Shown here: positions 33,241-40,837 of the stretch, piece by piece | How positions within the stretch are numbered: the first letter of the stretch is position 1 | Layout: every line of letters starts with the position of its first letter | DNA from: Thiorhodococcus sp. | Lineage (GTDB): Bacteria; Pseudomonadota; Gammaproteobacteria; Chromatiales; Chromatiaceae | DNA length: 64,000 nucleotides | Assembly (NCBI GenBank): GCA_029257385.1 | Contig: JARIBS010000091.1 | Location: forward strand, 1 to 64,000 | Direction: 5' to 3' | Notes under the pieces: model-generated | What the model saw: only the letters and a program-made list of their open reading frames with translations | The model's database searches: none | Told to the model about the DNA's origin: nothing | Position numbers and translations under genes: made by a program

Positions 33241-33558
33241 CGTTTGCTTCCGTGACAGGTTTGAGCTATCGGCAATGCGGGCGAGCGCGCCACCGTGATC
33301 GTCGCAGGCCGTTCAAAACGCAATAGGCATCTAGTCTAGCAGCATCGATGGGCACGTCGGCTGGCATCGCGCCGCGCGCTGTCAAGTCTGTGAGCGAACC
33401 GACATCTTGGCCTCAGCAATCGGATTTTAGCGTCTCCCCCGCCCGCTGCGGAGTGGACAGACAGTCACTCGGAGGCGCGCTCGCACCCGAGCAGGCACCG
33501 AGGAGCGCGTTGGTTCAAAGAGGCAGACGGCAACCCCACAGTCCGAAGAGACGGTCCC
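33241..33558. other. Intergenic region between PilZ gene and HDOD operon
   Basis: This 318-nt stretch lies downstream of the PilZ gene and upstream of the HDOD operon, both on the minus strand. It must hold the HDOD promoter, but I see no convincing -35/-10 pair, no hairpin with a T-run and no credible coding sequence. Confidence 0.4.
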
Positions 33559-33867
33559 TCAGAACCCGGCACTGTCCACAAACCGGACCGCCACGCCTTC
33601 AACGGTGTGACGCACGACCGCCGCTTTAACCATAGGGGGGCATTCGCCACCTACGAATCCGCACACACGCACCTGAACCATCGTACCGATCGCTGGACGG
33701 TCGGGTTCTTCGAGCAACAGCATCACCCCGCCATGGCTGAGATCTTCGGTACGGGCGAGGCACATCGGAACGCCCGATCGGTACAACTCGACCTCAACCT
33801 CTAAGGGTAACCTTGGATGGAGCCGTCTATCGGATACTGTATTCGTGCCCATAGTCGTGTCGCTCAC
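33559..33867 (-). CDS. Single-domain PilZ c-di-GMP receptor
   Basis: A 102-aa protein consisting of one PilZ domain. The c-di-GMP signature is present: RRLHPRLPL (RxxxR-type switch, about residues 14-22) and DLSHGGV (D/NxSxxG, about 42-48). Single PilZ proteins transmit c-di-GMP levels to motility, exopolysaccharide or pilus machinery; the partner is unknown. An internal ATG five codons in is an equally possible start. It begins 16 nt after a small unknown gene and lies 2.5 kb from the GGDEF-EAL-BLUF gene. Confidence 0.85.
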   Translation of the reverse strand: MSDTTMGTNTVSDRRLHPRLPLEVEVELYRSGVPMCLARTEDLSHGGVMLLLEEPDRPAIGTMVQVRVCGFVGGECPPMVKAAVVRHTVEGVAVRFVDSAGF

Positions 33868-33883
33868 TCAAGCGTCGAGTGAA

Positions 33884-34204
33884 TCATCCATCCAGCGTGG
33901 GACGACTGAAGTCTCCCAGTGCCCAGAACGCAATGCCGCGCAGAAACCCCGCTTCGATCGCATGAGCCAGCGCGCTCGGCCGACCCTTGCGATCACGTTC
34001 GATGACCCACTGATCCGGAAGATCATCGAGCAGATGGCCGTCGAGCAACCCGCACAGTCTCACCTCACCAGTCTCGCGATGACGGAACGCTGGCAGAAAA
34101 CCCGCCGTCAGTCCGGACAGGGTCAAGCGCCTGGAGGCGTCTTCATGCGTGTTGGAGAGCGCTGCGGTTCCACGCGCATCATTGATATCCCGATTGCCTT
34201 GCAT
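33884..34204 (-). CDS. Small protein of unknown function upstream of PilZ gene
   Basis: I do not recognise this 106-aa protein. It contains HRETGEVRLCGLLDGHLLDDLPDQW followed by AHAIEAGFLRGIAFWALGDFSRP; it has no signal peptide or membrane segment. ATG 34204 is chosen because GGAGAGG lies 5-11 nt upstream; the track's start at 34354 adds 50 unremarkable residues. It is 16 nt upstream of the PilZ gene and probably in the same operon, so a c-di-GMP-related role is possible but unproved. Confidence 0.6.
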   Translation of the reverse strand: MQGNRDINDARGTAALSNTHEDASRRLTLSGLTAGFLPAFRHRETGEVRLCGLLDGHLLDDLPDQWVIERDRKGRPSALAHAIEAGFLRGIAFWALGDFSRPTLDG

Positions 34205-34383
34205 TGATGCCTCTCCTGGGTGTGTGAATGCACTAACGGCACGGGTTTCAAAAACTTTAGGGCAGAGGGATGCTGGCCGTTCCTGCATCCGATCGCACAG
34301 AGCCAGACGCAAGAGCCGGGTCGGTGCGGAAAAACCCAGCAATGGATCTATCATTGATGCGTCGAATCGTCAGGTTCGTGTCT

Positions 34384-36069
34384 TCAGGGCAATGACTCGC
34401 GAACTGAGCCAATGGTGCGAATCCAGGGGCCATTCTCGCGTACTGCCTGGGGCAGCTCTGGCAGGAGCGCCGAGGCCAGCGCCCGGCTGGGGAAACTGCC
34501 TAACAGGGCGATGACATAGCTGCGGGTCTTGATGTAGTGGATACCACTCAGATCGTGGCGTGCGAGAAATGTCTGTGCGGTTTCCAGATCGCGCGCGGCG
34601 ACGAGCTGGATCGTGAAGCGCTCGGGGGCCTGGCGGGTGAGCCAAGCGAGATCGTCCTGCATCGGGGAGGCGTCTTTGGGCGGCGCGATGATCGCCTCCG
34701 GCGCCGACGGCGTGGCACGCCTGGATGGCCCATCCACGCTCGGCTCGGGCATGTCATCCGCGTTTTGAGCAAGCGCTGGCTCGGTCGGCGAGCGATCGAC
34801 AATGGGTTCGCTCACCGCTTGCGACGGCAGCCCGGGCCGCGCTTGCGCAGTCTCTAGCGTATCCGTCACCCGCGGTGCTTTTATCGCGCCCTCTGGCACT
34901 CCACCGGATGGGCGGCCAATGAGCTGAAATCCCACCGGAAGCCCGATAGACAACACGACGATAACGAGGATGAGCGGGATGAGCCAGGGTCGGTTCCAGC
35001 CAGAAACCTGAGCGGTTGGCGGATCGGCAGTCGGTGTCGGTGTCGGTGTCGGTGTTTGACTCAACTGATGGCTGCGTACTCGTGCAAGGATCTGCTGGAA
35101 GTTTTCATGCTCTTGCAGCGCATCCTCTCCGAGCAGAAATCGTGCGAGTTGCGGATCGTCATCAGGCTTGCTCTCTAGCTCCAAAATCCCTTCCGGCAGC
35201 TCCACGCCAGCATCGACCAGCGTCCGAAGCGGATCATCCGGGGGTTCATCAACGCGCGACGTGCTCGTCTTGGCACCCACTACCCCAACGAGTTTGCCAG
35301 CAACATTGTGTGCAAAACTACCGACGCGGCGACACCGGCGTGCCAGCCAGACGTTAGCGTTTTTGTTGAGCGCATCTGGTAGACCCTTGCTGTTGGTCTG
35401 GAGTACGGCGATATCACCCGATGTCAGAAAAGCCTCGGGATCGTCGATGCCGGCGATGCGCAGTCGATGACGCAGATAGGCACCGGCTTGCTCCAGATTG
35501 AAGGGGCGTAGATTCAAGCGCACCACTTGCGCATCGTCGAACGGATCGGGTAGCGGCAGGCTAGCGCGGCTGAAGGACGGATCACCGATCAAGATCAGAC
35601 GCAGCCCCTGCCCTCCGGACTCAAGGATTTGGCCACGGATGCGCAATAGCTGGCGGATACTCTCGCCGCCGATGAGGTGGGCATCATCGATGGCGAGCAC
35701 CACAGGGTGCGCAAGGGCCGCGAGCAGGTCGGCCAATGAGCGCTGTGCACTCTCCAATCCCCCGGCGCGCAGGTGGTTGCGAATCGTGGCATCAATGACA
35801 TCGAAGGCGATGTTGGGGCGACCACGAAAAGCAATCAGCTCAAAACCGTCATCAAGTGCGCCGAGCAGCTGCATCAACTGAATGCTGCGTCCCGACCCTG
35901 AAGCCCCGGCCAGCACGACGATTGCGCCCGGCGACATCAGCGCACGCGAGGCCGTCTCGATCAGACTCTCGAGCAGGGGATCGCTGTAGAGAAACGCCTC
36001 ACTCGGAACGTCATCGAAAGGTTGCTGACGTAATTTGAGCTGGGCCAGACAATCAGGATCCAGAGGCAT
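34384..36069 (-). CDS. AAA-ATPase / transmembrane / SPOR protein (DamX-like)
   Basis: A 561-aa protein with an ExeA/MshM-like AAA domain (about 1-260), a low-complexity Thr-Pro linker (TPTPTPTPT), one transmembrane helix (WLIPLILVIVVLSIGLPVGF, about 370-390), and a C-terminal SPOR domain (about 485-560) with FTIQLVAARDLETAQTFLARHDL. SPOR binds denuded septal peptidoglycan; DamX-like proteins act at the division septum. Walker B (VVLAIDDAH) looks normal, but the Walker A loop is GASGSGRS, Arg where Lys is expected, so ATP hydrolysis may be impaired. Start ATG 36069 is preferred to GTG 36111. It follows ihfB rather than the usual aroKB. Confidence 0.82.
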   Translation of the reverse strand: MPLDPDCLAQLKLRQQPFDDVPSEAFLYSDPLLESLIETASRALMSPGAIVVLAGASGSGRSIQLMQLLGALDDGFELIAFRGRPNIAFDVIDATIRNHLRAGGLESAQRSLADLLAALAHPVVLAIDDAHLIGGESIRQLLRIRGQILESGGQGLRLILIGDPSFSRASLPLPDPFDDAQVVRLNLRPFNLEQAGAYLRHRLRIAGIDDPEAFLTSGDIAVLQTNSKGLPDALNKNANVWLARRCRRVGSFAHNVAGKLVGVVGAKTSTSRVDEPPDDPLRTLVDAGVELPEGILELESKPDDDPQLARFLLGEDALQEHENFQQILARVRSHQLSQTPTPTPTPTADPPTAQVSGWNRPWLIPLILVIVVLSIGLPVGFQLIGRPSGGVPEGAIKAPRVTDTLETAQARPGLPSQAVSEPIVDRSPTEPALAQNADDMPEPSVDGPSRRATPSAPEAIIAPPKDASPMQDDLAWLTRQAPERFTIQLVAARDLETAQTFLARHDLSGIHYIKTRSYVIALLGSFPSRALASALLPELPQAVRENGPWIRTIGSVRESLP

Positions 36070-36190
36070 GATTTCTTGTGTTGCACTCAAGCGGGTTGCA
36101 CATTCCAGCACGCTGTGAATTCAAGCGTCGTGCGTTCAGGCGCGTTGGCTGGGTGCTTCAGGTTCTGACAGACAGCCCGCTGAGACAAGG

Positions 36191-36217
36191 ACTGGCGTCG
36201 CAGTCGGCGACGCCAGT
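36191..36217. terminator. Hairpin after ihfB (possible terminator)
   Basis: ACTGGCGTCG and CGACGCCAGT form a perfect 10-bp stem with a 7-nt loop, 16 nt beyond the ihfB stop. There is no T-run, so termination would need Rho or the hairpin may stabilise the mRNA 3' end. Confidence 0.5.
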
Positions 36218-36233
36218 TGGGAAAGTCAGGCGT

Positions 36234-36593
36234 TCAACGGGCGAGTGCGTAGGGCGCGCGCTCGAGTGACTCTTCGTCGTGCACGGCTGGCTCGGACTGT
36301 AGCGTGTTCTGAAAGGCGTTATTCACGCGATCCCTAAGCTCTTTGCCGGGCTTGAAGTGCGGTACGTACTTGCCGGCGAGCGCGACGGAGTCGCCCGTCT
36401 TGGGATTGCGCCCAATGCGTGGTGGACGGTAATGCAGTGAAAAACTTCCGAATCCGCGAATCTCGATCCGCTCACCGGATGCAAGCGCGGTGCTCATGCG
36501 TTCGAGAACCTTTCTGACGGCCTCTTCGACATCTTTGTAGGGAAGATGATCTTGCTCAGCGGCCAGAATGTCGATCAGCTCCGATTTTGTCAT
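36234..36593 (-). CDS. ihfB: Integration host factor beta subunit
   Basis: A 119-aa HU/IHF-family DNA-bending protein, beta type by [53 protein letters not shown] and the position behind rpsA. The Pro-tipped beta arm ([11 protein letters not shown]) is intact. It is about 20 residues longer than typical IhfB (94-100 aa): after the conserved KELRDRVN the tail [29 protein letters not shown] is extra. The ribosome binding site is GGAGGAAC just before the ATG, and the leader carries a group of hairpins. Confidence 0.93.
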   Translation of the reverse strand: MTKSELIDILAAEQDHLPYKDVEEAVRKVLERMSTALASGERIEIRGFGSFSLHYRPPRIGRNPKTGDSVALAGKYVPHFKPGKELRDRVNNAFQNTLQSEPAVHDEESLERAPYALAR

Positions 36594-36607
36594 CAGTTCC
36601 TCCGCGA

Positions 36608-36660
36608 GAAACCCCGTCCTTCAGGTCGGGGAGGAATAGCGGCTGCGACAACGCAGCCGC
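36608..36660 (+). repeat. IS200/IS605 right-end-like hairpin pair (solitary)
   Basis: GAAACCCCGTCCTTCAGG followed by TCGGGGAGGAA has the CCCC-stem-TTCA-stem-GGGGAGG form seen at right ends of IS200/IS605 (tnpB) elements. It is followed by a second perfect hairpin, GCGGCTGCG-ACAA-CGCAGCCGC (36639-36660). Two weaker stems follow (AAGTG/CACTT at 36668-36686, GCCC/GGGC at 36705-36716). No tnpA or tnpB remains nearby; ihfB occupies the side where tnpB would be. The resemblance is from memory of the element class. Confidence 0.5.
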
Positions 36661-36740
36661 CGGAAATAAGTGCAGGCTTTCCACTTGCTGGGCCGTGAGG
36701 CTCTGCCCGTAAGGGCCTGGTGATCAGTTTCGACTCCTGG

Positions 36741-36776
36741 AAAAAATCATCGGGATCCGACCAGTGTCGGATCCCG
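36741..36776 (-). terminator. Rho-independent terminator of rpsA
   Basis: On the minus strand CGGGATCCGAC, loop ACTG and GTCGGATCCCG form a perfect 11-bp stem followed by ATGATTTTTT. It lies 25 nt after the rpsA stop and separates rpsA from ihfB. Confidence 0.92.
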
Positions 36777-36800
36777 TATCTTTATCAGGCTGGTCGCCTG

Positions 36801-38483
36801 TCAGTTTCCGCGCTGTGCCTCTTCCATCTGCTCTTTGAGGATGTCACCAAGCGTGGCGGTCCCACTGGAGGCGTCACGCGAGTAGCCCTTCATCGCCGTC
36901 TGCTCTTCCTCATGATCCTTGGCCTTCATGGAAAGCGACAGCGTACGGTTCTTGCGATCCACACCCATGAACTTGGCTTCGATCTCCTCCCCGGACTTGA
37001 GCACGGCGCGGGCGTCCTCGACGCGGTCGCGCGAGATATCGGAGGCGCGCAGATAGCCCTCGACACCTTCGCCCAGGGTCACCGTAGCGCCCTTGGCATC
37101 GACCTCGGCGATCACGCCGGTGACGATGCTGCCCTTATCGTGCAGGGCCACGAAGCTCGAGAAAGGATCCTTGTCGAGCTGCTTGACGCCCAGCGAGATG
37201 CGCTCGCGCTCGGGATCGACCGAGAGGACGACGGTTTCGAGTTCATCGCCCTTCTTGTAGCGACGCAGTGCCTGCTCGCCGCCCTCGTCCCAGGAAATGT
37301 CGGAGAGATGGACCAGGCCGTCGATACCCCCGTCGAGACCGATGAAGATGCCGAAATCGGTGATCGACTTGATCTTGCCGGAGACGTGATCGCCCTTTTT
37401 GTGGGTGACGGCGAACTCGTCCCAGGGATTCATGGCGCACTGCTTGATGCCGAGCGAGATGCGGCGGCGCTCCTCGTCGATATCCAGCACCATGACCTCG
37501 ATCGTGTCGCCCAGCGCCACGATCTTGCTCGGGTGGATGTTCTTGTTGGTCCAATCCATCTCGGAGACGTGAACCAGACCCTCGACACCCTCCTCGATCT
37601 CGACGAAGCAGCCGTAGTCGGCGATGTTGGTGACTTTGCCGAAGACGCGGGTGCTCTCGGGATAGCGCCGCGAGATATTGACCCAGGGATCCTCGCCCAT
37701 CTGCTTGAGACCGAGCGAGACGCGTTGGCGCTCACGGTCGAACTTGAGCACCTTGACGGTGATCTCGTCGCCGATCTCGACCACTTCGGACGGATGCTTG
37801 ACGCGACGCCAGGCCATGTCGGTGATGTGCAGCAGACCGTCGATACCACCGAGATCCAGGAACGCGCCATAGTCGGTCAGGTTCTTGACGATACCCTTGA
37901 GCTCCATGCCCTCTTCGAGATTCTTGAGCAGGTTTTCACGCTCGGCGCTGTATTCTTCCTCAACCACCGCGCGGCGGGAGACGACAACGTTGTTGCGCTT
38001 GCGGTCGAGCTTGATGACCTTGAATTCCTGCTCCTTGCCTTCGAGGTAAGTGGTGTCACGCACCGGGCGCACATCGACCAGCGAACCCGGCAGGAAGGCT
38101 CGCACGGTGCCCAGATCGACAGTGAAACCGCCCTTGACCTTGCCGTTGATCATACCCTTGACAGTATCGGCTTTCTCGAAGGCCTTCTCCAGATAGTCCC
38201 ACGCGGCGAAACGCTTTGCCTTCTCGCGAGACAGCCGCGTCACGCCGTAGCCGTCTTCGACGGCGTCCAGGGCCACATCCACTTCATCGCCGACAGCGAC
38301 TTCCAGCACGCCTTCAGGGCTGATGAATTGGACGCGCGGGACGATGCCCTCGGACTTGAGCCCCGCATTGATCACGACGTTGTCGGCGGTGATCTCGATC
38401 ACGGTACCGACAACGATGGACCCTGGTTGGAGCTGGGTGGTGGTCAGACTCTGTTCAAATAGTTCGGCAAAGCTTTCGGTCAT
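36801..38483 (-). CDS. rpsA: 30S ribosomal protein S1
   Basis: A 560-aa protein with six S1 RNA-binding repeats of about 70-85 residues, e.g. [46 protein letters not shown] and [28 protein letters not shown]. It docks mRNA on the 30S subunit. ATG 38483 ([13 protein letters not shown]) is the family start; the track's TTG three codons earlier is unlikely. It lies in the conserved aroA-cmk-rpsA-ihfB order. The long plus-strand ORF across it is a shadow. Confidence 0.97.
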   Translation of the reverse strand: MTESFAELFEQSLTTTQLQPGSIVVGTVIEITADNVVINAGLKSEGIVPRVQFISPEGVLEVAVGDEVDVALDAVEDGYGVTRLSREKAKRFAAWDYLEKAFEKADTVKGMINGKVKGGFTVDLGTVRAFLPGSLVDVRPVRDTTYLEGKEQEFKVIKLDRKRNNVVVSRRAVVEEEYSAERENLLKNLEEGMELKGIVKNLTDYGAFLDLGGIDGLLHITDMAWRRVKHPSEVVEIGDEITVKVLKFDRERQRVSLGLKQMGEDPWVNISRRYPESTRVFGKVTNIADYGCFVEIEEGVEGLVHVSEMDWTNKNIHPSKIVALGDTIEVMVLDIDEERRRISLGIKQCAMNPWDEFAVTHKKGDHVSGKIKSITDFGIFIGLDGGIDGLVHLSDISWDEGGEQALRRYKKGDELETVVLSVDPERERISLGVKQLDKDPFSSFVALHDKGSIVTGVIAEVDAKGATVTLGEGVEGYLRASDISRDRVEDARAVLKSGEEIEAKFMGVDRKNRTLSLSMKAKDHEEEQTAMKGYSRDASSGTATLGDILKEQMEEAQRGN

Positions 38484-38596
38484 GAGATCCAATTATCCTG
38501 AAGAACGGCGCGCTCACCCGCCCCATCCGGAGCGAGGGGTATGAATGAAATGAAAAGGCCGGAGCATTCCGCGCCGACCCCCTGTTGAAGCAAGCC

Positions 38597-38629
38597 CGCC
38601 GCGCTGCCCGAAACGACGACAGCGCGGCG
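38597..38629. repeat. Inverted repeat in the cmk-rpsA gap
   Basis: CGCCGCGCTG and CAGCGCGGCG form perfect 10-bp arms around a 13-nt loop, 17 nt after the cmk stop (minus strand). No T-run; it may act as an mRNA processing or pausing hairpin upstream of rpsA. Confidence 0.5.
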
Positions 38630-38645
38630 ATCTTACTCGCGATCC

Positions 38646-39314
38646 CTACACGACCAGCTCCGGAAAGACGCGCCTCACCTCTTCCAGGACCCGATCAAAT
38701 ACCTCAGCGATGGACATGTCGGTGGAATCCACCAAGACGGCATCCTCGGCGGCCCGCAGTGGAGCGGCCGACCGGGAGCGATCACGCGCATCACGCTCGC
38801 GAATGTCCGCGACAAGTTGCGGGAGGTTAGCATCCAATCCCTTTGCCATCAACTGTTTATATCGACGCTCAGCGCGGATTCCAGGACTTGCGTCGAGAAA
38901 AATCTTCAGCGCGGCGTGCGGAAAAACAACGCTGCCCATGTCCCGCCCGTCGGCGACTAGGCCAGGCTCGCAGGCCATGCAACGCTGCCACTGAAGCAAC
39001 GCCGCACGCACCGACGTATGGGCCGCCACCCGCGAGGCGGCCATCCCAGCCGCTTCGCTGCGAATGGCCTCGCTGACGTCCTCTCCGGCCAGCAAGACTT
39101 TCCCGGAGTCGAAGCGCAAGGGCAGCGTCTCGGCGAGCGGCTGCAGGCTCGACGGGTTGTCTAGAGACAACCCGCGACGCTCTGCGGCAAGTCCCAGCGC
39201 GCGATAAATGGCACCGCTGTCGAGCAGATGCCAGCCAAGGTGACGCGCGATTAGTGCCGCGAGTGTGCCCTTACCCGTCCCGGACGGCCCGTCGATTGCG
39301 ATGACTGGACTCAC
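38646..39314 (-). CDS. cmk: Cytidylate kinase
   Basis: The 222-aa enzyme phosphorylates CMP and dCMP with ATP. The P-loop IDGPSGTGKGTLA is at residues 6-18; LLDSGAIYRALGLA, VADGRDMGSVVFP and the lid RDARDRSRSAAPLRAAEDAVLVDSTDM are typical. Its start overlaps the aroA stop by 4 nt, so the two are coupled. Confidence 0.96.
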   Translation of the reverse strand: MSPVIAIDGPSGTGKGTLAALIARHLGWHLLDSGAIYRALGLAAERRGLSLDNPSSLQPLAETLPLRFDSGKVLLAGEDVSEAIRSEAAGMAASRVAAHTSVRAALLQWQRCMACEPGLVADGRDMGSVVFPHAALKIFLDASPGIRAERRYKQLMAKGLDANLPQLVADIRERDARDRSRSAAPLRAAEDAVLVDSTDMSIAEVFDRVLEEVRRVFPELVV

Positions 39315-40645
39315 CCGCGCAGCTCCTCGATGCCAAGACCGGCCCGAGCGGCCAACGCGGCGAAGCCAGGAAACGAAGTCTCGACATTGATGCAGTCGTG
39401 GATCTCGATGCCTCCCCGCGCCAGGAGAGCGGCCATCGCAAAGGACATGGCGATGCGGTGATCGCCATGAGCATCGATGGCGCCGTGGCGCTCGGTCGAG
39501 TCGATTTGACCGCCACAGATGCGGATGCCGTCCGGGCGCGGCTCGGCCACGATGCCCAGTCGCGTCAACCCGTCGGCCATCACCTGGATACGGTCGCTTT
39601 CTTTCACCCGCAGTTCTGCGGCCCCGGTGAGGATGGTCTCGCCCTCGGCACAGGCTGCGGCGATGAACAGCGCGGGGAACTCATCGATCGCCAACGCAAC
39701 CTGATCGAGCGGAATATGAATCCCCCGCAGGCGCGCCGATTTGACTCGAATATCGGCGACCGGCTCGCCACCCGAGGTGCGGCGGTCGATCAGCGCGATA
39801 TTCGCGCCCATGGCGCGCAGGATATTGATAACGCCGACCCGAGTCGGGTTGATACCAACGTTCTCCAGCAGCAGATCCGAGCCTTCGGCGATACTGGCTC
39901 CAACCAGGAAAAAAGCCGCCGATGAGATGTCTGCCGGAATGTCCAGCCGACCACCCACCAGACGCCCGCCGCCGCTCAGACAGACACGCTGACCGACGCG
40001 GCGCACTGGATAACCGAAGGTGCTCAGCATGCGCTCGGTATGATCCCGCGTGGGCGCCGTCTCGGTGATGCAGGTTTCTCCTTCGGCGTAGAGCCCTGCC
40101 AGCATCAGACAGGATTTCACCTGCGCACTGGCCATCGGCAGGTGATAGTCGATTCCCGTAAGCTGGGAGACCGGCTCAATGGTCAGCGGTGCCGTGCCAT
40201 GCGCGCTCGTGAGGATGCGCGCGCCCATCTCGGCGAGCGGTGCCGTGACCCGCTGCATGGGGCGCCGAGTCAGCGAGGCATCCCCAATCAACGTGGTCGA
40301 GAATGACTGTCCGGCGAGCAGCCCCGAGAGCAAACGCATGGCGGTGCCGGAATTGCCCATGTCGAGCGGCCCTTCGGCTGCGCGCAGACCGCGCAGACCG
40401 ACGCCCTGCACGCTCAAACAGCCCTCGGTGGGTCCGTCGATCTCGACGCCCATGCGACGGAAGGCCGCGAGGGTGGCGAGCGCATCGGCCCCCTCGAGAA
40501 AGCCGCTGATGCGTGTCTCGCCCTCGGCGATGGCGGCGAGCATAATGGCGCGGTGCGAGATCGATTTATCGCCAGGCACCCGCACACGCCCCGTCAGGGC
40601 GCCGCCGGGGGTGGTCGAATAACTGAGTTCGGTTGCTGTGCTCAA
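39311..40645 (-). CDS. aroA: 3-phosphoshikimate 1-carboxyvinyltransferase (EPSP synthase)
   Basis: The 444-aa enzyme adds the enolpyruvyl group of PEP to shikimate-3-phosphate in aromatic amino acid synthesis. LTGRVRVPGDKSISHRAIMLAAIAEG, LDMGNSGTAMRLLSGLLAG and RVKESDRIQVMADGL are the family signatures. The Gly in the NSGTAMR loop and the sequence pattern fit a two-domain EPSP synthase of the class II-like type. First gene of aroA-cmk-rpsA. Confidence 0.96.
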   Translation of the reverse strand: MSTATELSYSTTPGGALTGRVRVPGDKSISHRAIMLAAIAEGETRISGFLEGADALATLAAFRRMGVEIDGPTEGCLSVQGVGLRGLRAAEGPLDMGNSGTAMRLLSGLLAGQSFSTTLIGDASLTRRPMQRVTAPLAEMGARILTSAHGTAPLTIEPVSQLTGIDYHLPMASAQVKSCLMLAGLYAEGETCITETAPTRDHTERMLSTFGYPVRRVGQRVCLSGGGRLVGGRLDIPADISSAAFFLVGASIAEGSDLLLENVGINPTRVGVINILRAMGANIALIDRRTSGGEPVADIRVKSARLRGIHIPLDQVALAIDEFPALFIAAACAEGETILTGAAELRVKESDRIQVMADGLTRLGIVAEPRPDGIRICGGQIDSTERHGAIDAHGDHRIAMSFAMAALLARGGIEIHDCINVETSFPGFAALAARAGLGIEELRG

Positions 40646-40837
40646 AAGATCTCCGGCGCGGGCGCGTTCGAGCAGATCAAAAACGCGGCATTTTAGTCGC
40701 GCTTGAGCGCGCGGTAAACCACTGATGTCTCGAATACTTCAGCATTGGTCTTGGGCGGCGATCACCGCAGCAGGATAGAATGCGACCGATCACGGGTTTC
40801 GCCACCCCGCCAGCCATCTTAATCTGAGGAGAGCATC

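Noticed and set aside
35033-35055. GGTGTC hexamer repeat
   Set aside because: It is in frame within the AAA/SPOR gene and encodes a Thr-Pro linker, so it is explained by the protein.
36720-38462. 580-codon plus-strand ORF opposite rpsA
   Set aside because: It mirrors the six S1 repeats of rpsA, has no ribosome binding site or domain, and arises from GC-rich codon use on the other strand.
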